Assembly: GCA_029202385.1 (NCBI GenBank) | Contig: CP119314.1 | Coordinates: 4,032,501-4,096,500 of the forward strand | Length of the DNA stretch: 64,000 bases | Direction: 5' to 3' | Origin: Candidatus Sphingomonas phytovorans | Lineage (GTDB): Bacteria; Pseudomonadota; Alphaproteobacteria; Sphingomonadales; Sphingomonadaceae | Shown here: positions 1 through 8,687 of the stretch, in pieces | Layout of the letters: each line of letters begins with the position of its first letter | Numbering within the stretch: position 1 is the first letter of the stretch | Notes under the pieces: model-generated | Told to the model about the DNA's origin: nothing | Seen by the model: only the letters and a program-made list of their open reading frames with translations | The model's database searches: none | Program-made: the position numbers and the translations under genes

Positions 1-1
1 G

Positions 2-145
2 GTCAGTTCGCCGAGCAGCAGCTTCTTCGAGGCGACCCGCCGTCGCGCGCTGGAGAAGTGGCGCTTCAAGCCGGGCACCCGCGATGGCGTCCCCATGGAG
101 ACATGGAAGACGATGGCGGTGCGGTTCGTGATGACCGAGGAATGA
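2..145 (+). CDS. TonB-like energy transducer C-terminal domain (5' partial)
   Basis: The reading frame is open from the first complete codon at base 2 to a TGA at 143-145, giving 47 residues of a C terminus. The pattern of a small-residue run, then RRRALEKWRFKPGTRDGVP and a hydrophobic strand ending FVMTEE, resembles the TonB C-terminal fold, where an alpha helix is followed by a W-x-F-x-P strand. TonB proteins couple the inner-membrane proton gradient to outer-membrane receptors. The N terminus, with the membrane anchor and proline-rich spacer, would lie outside the window. The assignment rests on a short fragment, so it is moderate. Confidence 0.6.
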   Translation, partial: VSSPSSSFFEATRRRALEKWRFKPGTRDGVPMETWKTMAVRFVMTEE

Positions 146-242
146 CCGCTTCCGATCGCGCCGGGGCTTTGCCTTGGACCTCCGGCGCGATCGGGAGACC
201 TCCGGACTGGCATCGCGCCGTCCATGCGCCTATCTTCCTGCC

Positions 243-590
243 ATGAGTTTCCTGCGCGCCATCTCCCCCCTGCGGGCTTACCGCGACCTCCGGCAGTTCC
301 TGGCGACGCGCAAGACCTATGAGCTGGTCTTCCTGGTGCTGTCGATCGTGGTGACCTGGACGATCATGTTCGCGATCGCCAATAATTCGACGGTCGAGAA
401 GGTCTATCGCCCCAACATCGTCTATGTGGAGCAATGGTCGGCCAACCGCACCGATGCGGAGATCATCGCCCAGCAGAAGATCGACGGGCCCAAGGAAAAG
501 GCTGCCGCCGAGGAAGTCAGGCGGCAGGATGCCGAGACTCAGGCAGCCTATAAGCGCCTCGACGACAAGCTGAAGAAGTACGGCCTCTGA
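243..590 (+). CDS. Conserved hypothetical single-pass membrane protein
   Basis: This protein has 115 residues. The start ATG at 243 was chosen because the upstream extension of the frame is arginine-rich and shows no protein-like pattern. A basic N terminus is followed by one hydrophobic segment around residues 34-55 (LVFLVLSIVVTWTIMFAIA). A charged, probably helical tail from about residue 75 to the end is rich in Lys, Glu and Ala. The stop codon lies directly before ribD, so the two are probably cotranscribed. I do not recognise a named family and propose no function. Confidence 0.75.
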   Translation: MSFLRAISPLRAYRDLRQFLATRKTYELVFLVLSIVVTWTIMFAIANNSTVEKVYRPNIVYVEQWSANRTDAEIIAQQKIDGPKEKAAAEEVRRQDAETQAAYKRLDDKLKKYGL

Positions 591-610
591 CGACCGCCGA
601 CGCGCGCTGG

Positions 611-1600
611 ATGGGAGCGGCGCTCGCGCTCAGCGAGCGCGGCAAGGGGCTGACCGCGCCCAACCCCAATGTCGGCTGTGTGATCGTGCGCGGCCACCAG
701 GTGGTCGGTCGGGGCTGGACCCAGCCCAACGGGCGCCCCCATGCCGAAGCGATGGCGCTCGCCGAGGCCGGTGCAGCGTCCGGCGGCGCGACCTGCTATG
801 TCAGCCTAGAACCCTGCGCTCATGAATCGCCGCGCGGCCCGGCCTGTTCCGACCTGCTGATCGCCGCCGGCGTGGCGCGCGTGGTGATCGCGCTGCACGA
901 CCCCGATCCCCGCACCGATGGCGACGGCATATCGCGGCTCCGCGCCGCCGGAATCGAGGTGGTGACCGATGTCCGCGACGGCGACGCGCGGCGCGCGATG
1001 GCCGGGTTCCTGACGCGCCAGGCACTGGGACGGCCGCAGGTGACGCTGAAGCTGGCCATGTCGCTCGACGGCGCGGTGGCGATGCACGACGGCACCAGCA
1101 AATGGATCACCGGTGCCGGGGCGCGGGCACACGCGCATCTCGAACGGGCGCGGCACGAAGCGATCCTGGTCGGGCGCGGCACGCTCGACGCCGATTCACC
1201 GACGCTCGACGTCCGGCTGGCCGGGCTCGAAAGTCGAAGTCCGCGACGGCTGGTCCTGTCCAGCGGGAACGCGCCGGACGGCTGGGAAATACTCCACGAC
1301 CCGGGCGAGATCGGCCGCCTGAAAGGCGTCGACCATCTCCTGGTCGAGGGCGGCGCACGGACGGCAGCGGCTTTCCTGAAGGATGATCTGGTCGACAGGC
1401 TGTTACTCTATCGCGCCCCGATCCTGGTCGGGAATGGCCGCACCCTGCCGGATATCGGTCTGACCGACCTTGCCCATGCGCATGATCGCTGGACGTTGCA
1501 GGATGCGCGGCGGCTTGGCAGCGACCGCGTCGAGGTTTACGAGCGCGCCAAAAGCCCCGTCTCATCAGGAAAAGTGGGAACTGGTTTTCCGCCCGGATGA
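611..1600 (+). CDS. ribD: Bifunctional riboflavin deaminase/reductase RibD
   Basis: RibD deaminates and then reduces the pyrimidine intermediate of riboflavin synthesis. The N-terminal cytidine-deaminase-type domain has the zinc ligands H44-A-E46 and C69-x9-C79 (numbered from the ATG at 611). The C-terminal reductase domain starts near residue 145 with LKLAMSLDGAVA and contains LVEGGARTAAAF. Homologues usually begin with a few residues ending D-A-R-W-M. That sequence is present in frame upstream (from base 587, CTG), so the true start may be a rare CTG overlapping the preceding stop. It is the first gene of a ribD-ribE-ribBA-ribH operon. No FMN riboswitch precedes it. Confidence 0.93.
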   Translation: MGAALALSERGKGLTAPNPNVGCVIVRGHQVVGRGWTQPNGRPHAEAMALAEAGAASGGATCYVSLEPCAHESPRGPACSDLLIAAGVARVVIALHDPDPRTDGDGISRLRAAGIEVVTDVRDGDARRAMAGFLTRQALGRPQVTLKLAMSLDGAVAMHDGTSKWITGAGARAHAHLERARHEAILVGRGTLDADSPTLDVRLAGLESRSPRRLVLSSGNAPDGWEILHDPGEIGRLKGVDHLLVEGGARTAAAFLKDDLVDRLLLYRAPILVGNGRTLPDIGLTDLAHAHDRWTLQDARRLGSDRVEVYERAKSPVSSGKVGTGFPPG

Positions 1601-1619
1601 GGCGACAACGGAAGGCACT

Positions 1620-2228
1620 ATGTTCACCGGAATCGTTACCGACATCGGAATCATCGAGCGAGTAGAGGCGCTGGCCGACACGCGCGTGGTGATCGGCACC
1701 AGCTACGACACGGCGACCATCGACCTGGGCGCCTCGATCTCCTGCTCGGGCGTGTGTCTCACCGTCATCGACAAGGGCCCCAACTGGTTCGCCGTCGACG
1801 TGTCGGGCGAGACTATCTCGCGCACCGCCCAGGGCCAGTGGACCGAGGGACGCCGGCTCAACCTCGAGCGCGCGCTGAAGCTGGGCGAGGAACTGGGCGG
1901 CCATATCGTCACCGGCCATGTCGACGGCATCGGCGAGGTCGAATCAGTGATCGAGGAAGGCGGATCGCACCGCGTGCGGATCAAGGCCGGGCCCGACATC
2001 GCGCCCTTCATCGCGCCCAAGGGATCGGTCACGCTCGACGGCGTCTCGCTGACCGTCAACGAGGTCGAGGACTCATCCGGCAGCGTCACGATCGGCGTCA
2101 ACATCATCCCGCATACCGCGGCGGTCACCACTTTCGGCAGCCTCGCGGCCGGCGATCCGATCAATATCGAGATCGACGTGCTCGCCCGCTACCTCCAACG
2201 CATGGAGCATTATCGTGCAAAAGCCTGA
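1620..2228 (+). CDS. ribE: Riboflavin synthase, alpha subunit
   Basis: This enzyme converts two molecules of 6,7-dimethyl-8-ribityllumazine to riboflavin plus the pyrimidine precursor. It has 202 residues and begins with the family signature [10 protein letters not shown]. It consists of two tandem lumazine-binding beta-barrels: the first has CSGVCLTV and the second, after [11 protein letters not shown], has [11 protein letters not shown]. The start at 1620 was chosen over a longer frame because the signature begins there. The end overlaps the GTG start of ribBA by 14 bases, which suggests translational coupling. Confidence 0.95.
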   Translation: MFTGIVTDIGIIERVEALADTRVVIGTSYDTATIDLGASISCSGVCLTVIDKGPNWFAVDVSGETISRTAQGQWTEGRRLNLERALKLGEELGGHIVTGHVDGIGEVESVIEEGGSHRVRIKAGPDIAPFIAPKGSVTLDGVSLTVNEVEDSSGSVTIGVNIIPHTAAVTTFGSLAAGDPINIEIDVLARYLQRMEHYRAKA

Positions 2229-3363
2229 ACTCGCGCGTCTGCGCCACGGCTTCCTCTCCTCCCCCGAGGAGATCATCGACGAAGCGCGCAACGGCCGGAT
2301 GTTCATCCTGGTCGATGACGAGGACCGCGAGAATGAGGGCGACCTGGTCATCCCCGCCCAGATGGCGACGCCCGAAAAGATCAATTTCATGGCGAAGCAT
2401 GGCCGCGGGCTGATCTGCCTCGCCTTGACCAAGAAGCGTGTCGACGAGCTCGGGCTCGACCTGATGAGCCGCCACAACGGCACGCGGCATGAGACCGCCT
2501 TCACCGTCTCGATCGAGGCACGCGACGGCGTCACCACCGGCATTTCCGCCGCCGACCGTGCGCGCACCGTCGCGGTGGCGATCGATTCATCCAAGGGCCG
2601 CGAGGAGATCGTGACCCCCGGCCATGTCTTCCCGCTGGTCGCGCGCGACGGCGGCGTGCTGGTGCGCACCGGCCATACCGAAGCGGCGGTCGACGTGTCG
2701 CGCCTTGCCGGCCTCAACCCGTCGGGCGTGATCTGCGAGATCATGAACGAGGACGGGACCATGTCCCGCATGGACGATCTCGTCACCTTCGCGCAGTTCC
2801 ACAATCTCAAGATCGGCACGATCCGCGACCTGATCGCCTATCGCCGGCGCCACGACCATCTTGTCGAGAAGCGCGCCGAGACGGTGTTCCACAGCAAATG
2901 GGGCGGCGACTGGAAGGCGATGACCTTCTTCAACAAGGCGACCGGCGACGAGCAGGTCGCGCTGGTCAAGGGCAAGATCGACCCCGAAAAGCCGACCCTT
3001 GTGCGCATGCACAGCCTGTCGATGTTCGCCGACGCGTTTGGCGAGGAATCGCCCCGGTCAGGGCTGTTGTCCTGCTCGATGGAGGCGATCGCGGCCGAGG
3101 GAACTGGCGTCATCGTCGTCATCAACCGGCCGATGAAGGATTCGATGACCCGGACCATCAAGCTGCGCACCGAGGGCAAGGCGGTCGACGCGCCGGAAGC
3201 CGCCGAGCTGCGCGACTATGGCGTCGGCGCGCAGATCCTGGCCGAACTGGGCGTGCAGGACATGGTGCTGCTGACCAATACCCATCACACCCTGATCGGG
3301 CTCGACGGCTATGGCCTGTCGATCGTCGGCGAACGACCGATCCCCGGCACTGGAGGCGAATAA
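2215..3363 (+). CDS. ribB: RibBA-type protein: active DHBP synthase, degenerate GTP cyclohydrolase II domain
   Basis: Residues 1 to about 205 form an intact 3,4-dihydroxy-2-butanone-4-phosphate synthase. Seen motifs are [25 protein letters not shown] and [10 protein letters not shown]. Residues of about 215-382 align with GTP cyclohydrolase II, but the zinc motif C-x10-C-x-C is absent: the stretch after VRMHSLSM carries Ser, Phe and Ala instead of the cysteines. The LYLRQEGRGIGL region is reduced to [11 protein letters not shown]. The protein therefore probably makes only the four-carbon unit, like the 'RibBX' variants described in Proteobacteria. An intact RibA lies at 56366-57424. The GTG start at 2215 overlaps ribE. 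The TAA shares its last base with the ribH ATG. Confidence 0.9.
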   Translation: MQKPELARLRHGFLSSPEEIIDEARNGRMFILVDDEDRENEGDLVIPAQMATPEKINFMAKHGRGLICLALTKKRVDELGLDLMSRHNGTRHETAFTVSIEARDGVTTGISAADRARTVAVAIDSSKGREEIVTPGHVFPLVARDGGVLVRTGHTEAAVDVSRLAGLNPSGVICEIMNEDGTMSRMDDLVTFAQFHNLKIGTIRDLIAYRRRHDHLVEKRAETVFHSKWGGDWKAMTFFNKATGDEQVALVKGKIDPEKPTLVRMHSLSMFADAFGEESPRSGLLSCSMEAIAAEGTGVIVVINRPMKDSMTRTIKLRTEGKAVDAPEAAELRDYGVGAQILAELGVQDMVLLTNTHHTLIGLDGYGLSIVGERPIPGTGGE

Positions 3364-3782
3364 TGGCGAACGTCCTGATCGTGGAAGCACGCTTCTACGA
3401 CCATCTGAACGACCTGCTGCTCGAAGGCGCGCGCGCCGCGATCGAGGAAGCGGGGCATCGTCACGAGACGATCACCGTTCCCGGCGCGCTGGAGATTCCC
3501 GGCGCGGTCGCGCTGGCATCGGAGAGCGACGACTATGACGCATTCGTCGCGCTGGGCGTGGTGATCCGCGGCGAGACCTATCATTTCGAGATCGTGGCGG
3601 GCGAGAGCGCGCGCGGCCTGATGGCGCTGTCGATGGACGGCGTGGCGATCGGCAACGGCATCCTGACCGTGGAGAACGAGGCCCAGGCCTTGGCCCGGGC
3701 GCGTCGCAGCGAAAAGGACAAGGGCGGCGAGGCGGCCAAGGCGGCGCTGGCGATGCTGGCGCTGAAAGACCGGTTCGGCTGA
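3363..3782 (+). CDS. ribH: 6,7-dimethyl-8-ribityllumazine synthase
   Basis: This enzyme condenses the pyrimidine and the four-carbon unit to form lumazine, the substrate of riboflavin synthase. It has 139 residues, typical of the compact family. Visible features are the N-terminal [11 protein letters not shown] strand, the substrate loop [10 protein letters not shown], and [12 protein letters not shown] with the conserved active-site histidine. The start codon overlaps the last base of the ribBA stop, so it is the fourth gene of the operon. Seven bases separate it from the next gene, so transcription may continue. Confidence 0.95.
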   Translation: MANVLIVEARFYDHLNDLLLEGARAAIEEAGHRHETITVPGALEIPGAVALASESDDYDAFVALGVVIRGETYHFEIVAGESARGLMALSMDGVAIGNGILTVENEAQALARARRSEKDKGGEAAKAALAMLALKDRFG

Positions 3783-3789
3783 GGCGCCG

Positions 3790-4326
3790 ATGAGCCAGGT
3801 TCCGCCACCGCGCTATCGCATCGTGGAGCGGGACCGGCGGCTGATCGTCATCGACAACTGGGCAGGCGACAAGACGCCCCCCTCTTCTTTTCCCCAGGTT
3901 CGTCCAACGGCGTCACTTCCTCCAACGCCGTCACCCTCCGGGCGCGACCTGTTGCCGCGAACATCCGGCGGGTCGGCGAATCGGATTGCGCGGGCGGGCG
4001 AAGACGGGGGCACGCTCCTTCGCCAGCTCGCCCTCGCCGCCTGTGCCGGCGCCGAGGATGCGGAAGGCAGGCCGATCTTCACCAGCGCATCATGGTTCGA
4101 CAGCAAGGCAAAACGCGAATTCAGCCTTGGCCGGTCGGGGGTCGAACGGCTCGGCGGCACCGTGCTGGCCTTTCTGATCTTCATCGGCCTCATCGCCATC
4201 CTGGCTTTCGCCATCGGGTTCGAGGCGCTGTTCGTGCCCGTCTTCCTGTTCGTGGTGGTCGGCAAGAATATCCCCGCGATCGGCACGCGCTGGGTCGACA
4301 GGCTTGAGAAGCTGCCGGTCGATTGA
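3790..4326 (+). CDS. Hypothetical membrane protein downstream of ribH
   Basis: This protein has 178 residues. The N-terminal half is polar and rich in Pro, Ser and Arg, probably disordered around residues 28-65. The C-terminal third has two hydrophobic segments, about 126-148 (VLAFLIFIGLIAILAFAIGF) and 150-162 (LFVPVFLFVVV), and a short polar tail. It starts 7 bases after ribH and is likely the last gene of that transcription unit. I cannot assign a family. Its stop codon overlaps the -35 element of the P450 promoter. Confidence 0.7.
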   Translation: MSQVPPPRYRIVERDRRLIVIDNWAGDKTPPSSFPQVRPTASLPPTPSPSGRDLLPRTSGGSANRIARAGEDGGTLLRQLALAACAGAEDAEGRPIFTSASWFDSKAKREFSLGRSGVERLGGTVLAFLIFIGLIAILAFAIGFEALFVPVFLFVVVGKNIPAIGTRWVDRLEKLPVD

Positions 4327-4350
4327 CCCGCGCGCGCCCTTACTTATACT
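4323..4350 (+). promoter_or_regulatory. Sigma-70-type promoter for the P450 gene
   Basis: TTGACC at 4323-4328 and TATACT at 4345-4350 are separated by 16 bases, close to the housekeeping consensus. The predicted transcript start is near 4357, giving a very short leader with AAGGAG just upstream of the ATG at 4373. The -10 element lies inside the palindrome described in the next entry. This is a prediction from sequence alone. Confidence 0.6.
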
Positions 4351-4363
4351 GATGTAAGTAAGG
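4338..4363. promoter_or_regulatory. Perfect palindrome over the P450 -10 region, probable repressor operator
   Basis: CCTTACTTA (4338-4346) and TAAGTAAGG (4355-4363) are perfect 9-base inverted arms around an 8-base spacer. The TTACTTA...TAAGTAA core resembles operators of TetR-family repressors. It covers the -10 element and the ribosome-binding site, so a bound protein would block transcription. No TetR-type regulator gene lies beside it in the window, so the binding protein is unknown. Confidence 0.6.
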
Positions 4364-4372
4364 AGACCTCGC

Positions 4373-5758
4373 ATGGCGCTGGCGCATAGTTTCAAGGCGA
4401 ATCCGCACTGGCTGCCGCGGCAGCGACCCAGCGCCATCGCGGCCATCCCAGGCGAGAACGGGCTGCCATTCGTCGGCAACACGCTGAAGATGCTGCGCGA
4501 CCCGATCGCGTTCGGGCAGCACATGGTTTCCAACTATGGCCGGGTCTTCCGCAACCATGCATTCGGCGGGCCGACCGTCAGCCTGATGGGCCCCGAGGCG
4601 AACGAGCTCGTGCTGTTCGACCGCGACCGGATCTTCTCGTCGGAACAGGGCTGGGGGCCGATGCTCAACCTGCTGTTCCCGCGCGGACTGATGCTGATGG
4701 ATTTCGAGAAGCACCGTGCCGACCGCAAGGTGATGTCGGTCGCGTTCAAGCCCGAACCGATGCGCCATTATGCCGAGGCGCTGAACGCGGGCATCTCGCG
4801 CACCGTTTCCGGCTGGTCGGGCAAGCCGATGCGTTTTTACGACTCGATCAAGGCACTGACGCTCGATCTCGCCGCCGACAGCTTTCTCGGCATGCCGCTT
4901 GGCCCGGAGGCCGACCGGATCAACCAGGCCTTCGTCGACGAGGTCCAGGCGTCGGTCGCGCCTGTCCGCGTGCCGCTGCCCGGCACGCAGATGCGCAAGG
5001 GGGTAAAGGCGCGCGCCTATCTGATCGAGCTGTTCAAGCGCGAGATTCCGAAGCGGCGGGCCGGCACCGATGAAAATGGCGGTCATGATTTCTTCTCGCA
5101 ATTCTGCCGCGCGACCGATGAGGCGGGCCAGCCGCTGAGCGACGACGCGATCGCGGACCATATGAATTTCCTGATGATGGCGGCGCACGACACCATCACC
5201 TCGTCGGCGACCAGCCTGGTCATGCTGCTGGGCCGCAACCCCGAATGGCAGGACCGGCTACGCGAGGAGATCGCCGGCCTTGGCCTGAACGACGATGCCG
5301 GCCTGCCCTATGGCCAGCTCGACCGGCTGGTCCTGACCGAATATGCTTTCAGGGAGGCGCTCCGGCTGGTGCCGCCGGTACCGTCGCTGCCGCGACGGGC
5401 CGTGCGCGACTTCGAATTCGGCGGATATCATATCCCGGCCGGCACCATGATCGGCATTAGCCCGGCCTATACCCACAAGATGCCCGAGCACTGGCCCGAT
5501 CCGCAGCGTTTCGACCCGATGCGTTTCTCCCCCGAGGAGAGCAAGGGCCGGCACAAATATGCCTGGGTGCCGTTCGGCGGCGGCGCCCATATGTGCATCG
5601 GCCTGCATTTCGCGACGATGCAGATCCGCATCCTGATGGCGCACCTGCTCAGCCGCTACCGGATCGAGCTCGACGAAGGATCGGGGGCCGAATGGCAGGC
5701 CTGGCCAATCCCCCGGCCGAAGGACGGGCTGCCGGTGCGGTTCGTGCCGCTGGGATAG
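4373..5758 (+). CDS. Cytochrome P450
   Basis: This is a soluble bacterial P450 of 461 residues. The heme-binding loop FGGGAHMCIG has its cysteine at residue 408. The K-helix ExxR motif is E328-A-L-R331. The I-helix oxygen-activation segment is AAHDTIT around residues 271-276, with His where Gly is usual. The N terminus is hydrophilic, so there is no membrane anchor. Redox partners (ferredoxin and reductase) are not in the window. The substrate cannot be read from the sequence; oxidation of a hydrophobic molecule such as a fatty acid or terpenoid is a guess. The tightly placed operator suggests inducible expression. Confidence 0.93.
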   Translation: MALAHSFKANPHWLPRQRPSAIAAIPGENGLPFVGNTLKMLRDPIAFGQHMVSNYGRVFRNHAFGGPTVSLMGPEANELVLFDRDRIFSSEQGWGPMLNLLFPRGLMLMDFEKHRADRKVMSVAFKPEPMRHYAEALNAGISRTVSGWSGKPMRFYDSIKALTLDLAADSFLGMPLGPEADRINQAFVDEVQASVAPVRVPLPGTQMRKGVKARAYLIELFKREIPKRRAGTDENGGHDFFSQFCRATDEAGQPLSDDAIADHMNFLMMAAHDTITSSATSLVMLLGRNPEWQDRLREEIAGLGLNDDAGLPYGQLDRLVLTEYAFREALRLVPPVPSLPRRAVRDFEFGGYHIPAGTMIGISPAYTHKMPEHWPDPQRFDPMRFSPEESKGRHKYAWVPFGGGAHMCIGLHFATMQIRILMAHLLSRYRIELDEGSGAEWQAWPIPRPKDGLPVRFVPLG

Positions 5759-5831
5759 GGCCGGCTCTTTTCCGCCATGCCGCACCTGTCCCGCTATCCA
5801 CAGCCCCGATCACCGCGGCTGTAGAAGGGAG

Positions 5832-5852
5832 CCCCCGGAACAAGTCCGGGGG
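5832..5852. terminator. Hairpin between convergent P450 and OYE genes
   Basis: CCCCCGGA and TCCGGGGG form a perfect 8-base-pair stem with a 5-base loop. It lies in the 106-base gap between two genes that end towards each other, so it could end transcription in both directions. There is no run of T. It may also be a copy of a dispersed genomic hairpin repeat. Confidence 0.5.
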
Positions 5853-5864
5853 TAGCAGGGTATG

Positions 5865-6953
5865 CTATTCGGCCGCGACGTCTTCCAGTGCCGGATAGTC
5901 GGTATAGCCCTCGGGCCCCTGGCTGTACCAAGTCGCCATATTGTCCGGATTGAGCGGCGCGCCCTTCTCCAGCCGGACCGGCAGATCGGGGTTGGCGAGG
6001 AACGTGCGGCCGAAGCTGATCGCGTCGGCCACGCCCGAATCGAGCGCTGCCTGCGCATCCCCGCCGAGATAATCGGAGTTGAGCACCAGCGGGCCGGAAA
6101 AGGCCTGGCGAATCTCCGGCGAGAGCTTCGGCTGGTCGGACCGCCCGAACGTACCGTCGGGACCGGGCTCGCGCAGTTCGAGGAAAGCGATACCGATCTC
6201 TGACAGCATCTTCGCCGCGGGCACGAACACCGCCTCGGGGTTGCTATCCTTCGTACCCTGCGAATTGCCGTTGGGCGAGAGGCGCACCCCGGTGCGATCA
6301 GCGCCGGCGATGCTCGCGACACGCTCGGTCACCTCACGCAGGAGGCGCACGCGATTCTCCGGGTGGCCGCCATATCGATCGTCGCGGAAGTTGGAATTGT
6401 CGCGCAGGAACTGGTCGATCAGATAGCCGTTCGCCGCGTGAATCTGCACCCCGTCGAAGCCCGCCGCGATCGCGTTGCGAGTCGCGCGTTCATAGTCGTC
6501 GAGCAGGCCGGGGAATTCCTCGAGCGCGAGCGGCCGCGCCTCCTCATAATCCTGCTTGCCGTCATAGGTATGCGCCTGGCCAGGCGCGGTCGTCGCCGAG
6601 GAGGAGACTGGCTGTGCGCCGCCCAGGCTCGAATGGACGATACGGCCCATATGCCAGAGCTGCGCGACGATCCGCCCGCCAGCCGCATGCACCCGGGCCA
6701 CCACCGGCTTCCAGGCTTCGGTCTGTTCATCAGTCCACAGGCCCGGCGCGAACGGCCAGCCAAGACCCTGGCGGGAGATGCCGGTCGCCTCGGAGATGAT
6801 CAGCCCCGCGCTGGCGCGTTGCGCATAATAATCGCCCATCAGGGGCTGTGGCACATGATCGCGCGTCGAGCGGCCCCGGGTGAGCGGCGCCATCAGCACG
6901 CGGTTGGGCGCGTGGATCGCGCCAAGCTGGATCGGATCGAAGAGGCTGGGCAT
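5865..6953 (-). CDS. Old Yellow Enzyme family FMN-dependent ene-reductase
   Basis: This is an NADH:flavin oxidoreductase of the OYE/NemA type that reduces activated double bonds or nitro compounds using FMN. It has 362 residues from the start at 6953; a longer frame to 6992 adds a basic stretch not typical of the family. Motifs seen include SLFDPIQLGAIHAPNRVLMAPLTR at the N terminus, QLWHMGR, the substrate-binding HAANGYLIDQFL with the usual His-x-x-Asn pair, and the barrel end ISFGRTFLANPDLP. It converges on the P450 gene. Functional cooperation with the P450 is possible but not shown. Confidence 0.92.
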   Translation of the reverse strand: MPSLFDPIQLGAIHAPNRVLMAPLTRGRSTRDHVPQPLMGDYYAQRASAGLIISEATGISRQGLGWPFAPGLWTDEQTEAWKPVVARVHAAGGRIVAQLWHMGRIVHSSLGGAQPVSSSATTAPGQAHTYDGKQDYEEARPLALEEFPGLLDDYERATRNAIAAGFDGVQIHAANGYLIDQFLRDNSNFRDDRYGGHPENRVRLLREVTERVASIAGADRTGVRLSPNGNSQGTKDSNPEAVFVPAAKMLSEIGIAFLELREPGPDGTFGRSDQPKLSPEIRQAFSGPLVLNSDYLGGDAQAALDSGVADAISFGRTFLANPDLPVRLEKGAPLNPDNMATWYSQGPEGYTDYPALEDVAAE

Positions 6954-7010
6954 GAAACTGAGTTTCCTTTTGCTACCTGACGGCCGAGACATAGAGCGCT
7001 AAGGGGCCGC

Positions 7011-7940
7011 ATGCACCAGTCCGTACCTTCAAGAAAAACTGTCTTGCTGCAAAGCCTGGGCTCTCGGCGGACGGCATTTGCCGCGCTGATCGCCGCCAAC
7101 ATCATGCTTGCCTTCGGATCCTGGTTCGTGCGGCTGGCCGATACGGGACCCGTCGCCTCCGCCTTCTGGCGCATCGCCCTGGCGACGCCGATCCTGCTTG
7201 CCGCCGCCATGGCCGGGGGCTGGCGACCGGGGCGGATCGGCACGCGCCTGTGGTTCCTGTTCGCGCTGGCGGGAATCTGCTTCGCCGCCGATCTCGGCAG
7301 CTGGCATGTCGGCATCCTGAAGACGACCCTGGCCAATGCCACGTTGTTCGGCAATTCGGCGACGTTGTTCTTCCCGATCTACGGCTTTCTCGCGGCGCGG
7401 GCCCTGCCGACGCGGATGCAGGGGATCGCGCTGACCCTGGCGGCGATCGGCGCGGCGCTTCTGATGGGGCGGTCCTATCAGCTCGACCCGAAGAACTTGA
7501 CCGGCGACCTGCTCTGCCTGTTCGCCGGCCTGCTCTACACCTTCTATTTCATCTTCATGCTGCGCGTGCGCGAGCGGATGGAGGCGCTGCCGGCACTCGG
7601 CCTGGCGACCGGGGCCAGCATCCTGCCGCTGCTGCTGCTCGCGATCCTGCTGGGAGAGCGCATCTGGCCGTATGACTGGGCCCCGCTGATCGCGCTGGCG
7701 CTGGTCAGCCAGGTGGTCGGGCAGGGGTTGCTGATCTACGCGCTCGGCAAGCTCTCGCCGCTGGTCGTCGGCATCGCCCTGCTGGTGCAGCCGGTCGTCG
7801 CCGCGACGGTCGGATGGATGGTCTATGACGAGCGGCTCGGCCTGCCGGACCTGATCGGGGCGGTACTCGTCGCCGTCGCCCTGGTGCTGGTGCGCGACAA
7901 GCCGGCGCCGCTTGCACCGACCGGGGCCGAGGCTAGATAG
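7011..7940 (+). CDS. EamA-type (DMT superfamily) transporter
   Basis: This is a drug/metabolite exporter of 309 residues with about ten hydrophobic segments and an internal duplication of the EamA unit. The first repeat holds the small-residue-rich helices around ANIMLAFGSWFVRLAD, and the second ends in PVVAATVGWMVYDERLG, a typical family C-terminal signature. The substrate is unknown. It starts 57 bases from the divergent OYE gene. A COQ9-like gene follows after 15 bases. Confidence 0.88.
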   Translation: MHQSVPSRKTVLLQSLGSRRTAFAALIAANIMLAFGSWFVRLADTGPVASAFWRIALATPILLAAAMAGGWRPGRIGTRLWFLFALAGICFAADLGSWHVGILKTTLANATLFGNSATLFFPIYGFLAARALPTRMQGIALTLAAIGAALLMGRSYQLDPKNLTGDLLCLFAGLLYTFYFIFMLRVRERMEALPALGLATGASILPLLLLAILLGERIWPYDWAPLIALALVSQVVGQGLLIYALGKLSPLVVGIALLVQPVVAATVGWMVYDERLGLPDLIGAVLVAVALVLVRDKPAPLAPTGAEAR

Positions 7941-7955
7941 GATGCGAGGAGACGA

Positions 7956-8621
7956 ATGATGTCCGCCCTGCCCCAGGATCCGACGCTCGACGAAGTGCGC
8001 GAAGCGCTGGCGCCGCTGATCGCGGCCAACGCCGCGTTCGATGGCTGGAACGACGCCGCGCGCGATGCCGCCGCCGAGTCGGCCGGCGTCGACCGCGATG
8101 TCGCCGCGGTCGCCTTTCCCGGCGGGGCGGTCGACATGATCGACGCCTGGTTCACCCAGGTCGATACGGCAATGGCGGCGGCCCTGCCGCCCGAACGCCT
8201 GGCGACGATGAAGATCCGCGAGAAGATAACCGCTTTGGTCGAGTCGCGGCTCGCCGAGGTGGCGCCCAATCGCGAGGCGCTGCGCCGCGCGCTGGCGATC
8301 CTCGCCATGCCGCAGAATGTGGTGCGCGGCGCGAAGCTCGGCTGGCGCGCGGCCGACCTGATGTGGCGCGCGGCGGGCGACACAGCGACCGACTATAACC
8401 ATTATACCAAGCGCACGATCCTTGCCGGGGTCTATGCCGCGACCATCACCGTCTTCCTCGACGACGAGAGCGAGAACTGGGCGGATACGCGCGCTTTTCT
8501 CGCCAGGCGGATCGAGGGAATCATGCAATTCGAAAAAGCCAAGGCCGGCTTCCTATCGCGCACGGAGCACAGGCCGAGCCTGTCGCGTTTCATCGGCCGG
8601 CTGCGCTATCCGGTGGTGTGA
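7956..8621 (+). CDS. COQ9 family protein (ubiquinone biosynthesis accessory)
   Basis: This protein has 221 residues. The C-terminal part contains the COQ9 signature: MWRAAGDTATDYNHYTKRTILAGVYAATITVFLDD, followed by FLARRIEGIMQFEK. COQ9 is a TetR-fold lipid-binding protein that presents quinone precursors to the hydroxylase COQ7 in eukaryotes. The alphaproteobacterial forms are assumed to act in ubiquinone synthesis. No DNA-binding helix-turn-helix is evident, so I do not read it as the regulator of the nearby P450 operator. Confidence 0.88.
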   Translation: MMSALPQDPTLDEVREALAPLIAANAAFDGWNDAARDAAAESAGVDRDVAAVAFPGGAVDMIDAWFTQVDTAMAAALPPERLATMKIREKITALVESRLAEVAPNREALRRALAILAMPQNVVRGAKLGWRAADLMWRAAGDTATDYNHYTKRTILAGVYAATITVFLDDESENWADTRAFLARRIEGIMQFEKAKAGFLSRTEHRPSLSRFIGRLRYPVV

Positions 8622-8651
8622 ATCGATCCTGCGGCAAATCGCCGGACGGTT

Positions 8652-8664
8652 ATTGATAATCAAT
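8652..8664. promoter_or_regulatory. Fur-type iron box upstream of feoAB
   Basis: ATTGATAATCAAT is a perfect 13-base palindrome. Its centre TGATAATCA equals the core of the Fur consensus. It lies 36 bases before the first feoA start, in the gap after the COQ9 gene, where an iron-dependent repressor would control ferrous iron uptake. Confidence 0.7.
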
Positions 8665-8687
8665 CGCAAGGAGCTTATTGCCAATCT

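Noticed and set aside
1..610. Search for an FMN riboswitch ahead of the riboflavin genes.
   Set aside because: The ribD gene follows directly behind another gene and no conserved RFN-type stems were seen.
7029..8528. Open frame of 499 codons on the minus strand across the EamA and COQ9 genes.
   Set aside because: Low-complexity, arginine- and glutamine-rich shadow of two genuine genes.
7956..8621. COQ9-like gene considered as the TetR regulator of the P450 operator.
   Set aside because: It has the COQ9 C-terminal signature and no evident DNA-binding helix-turn-helix.
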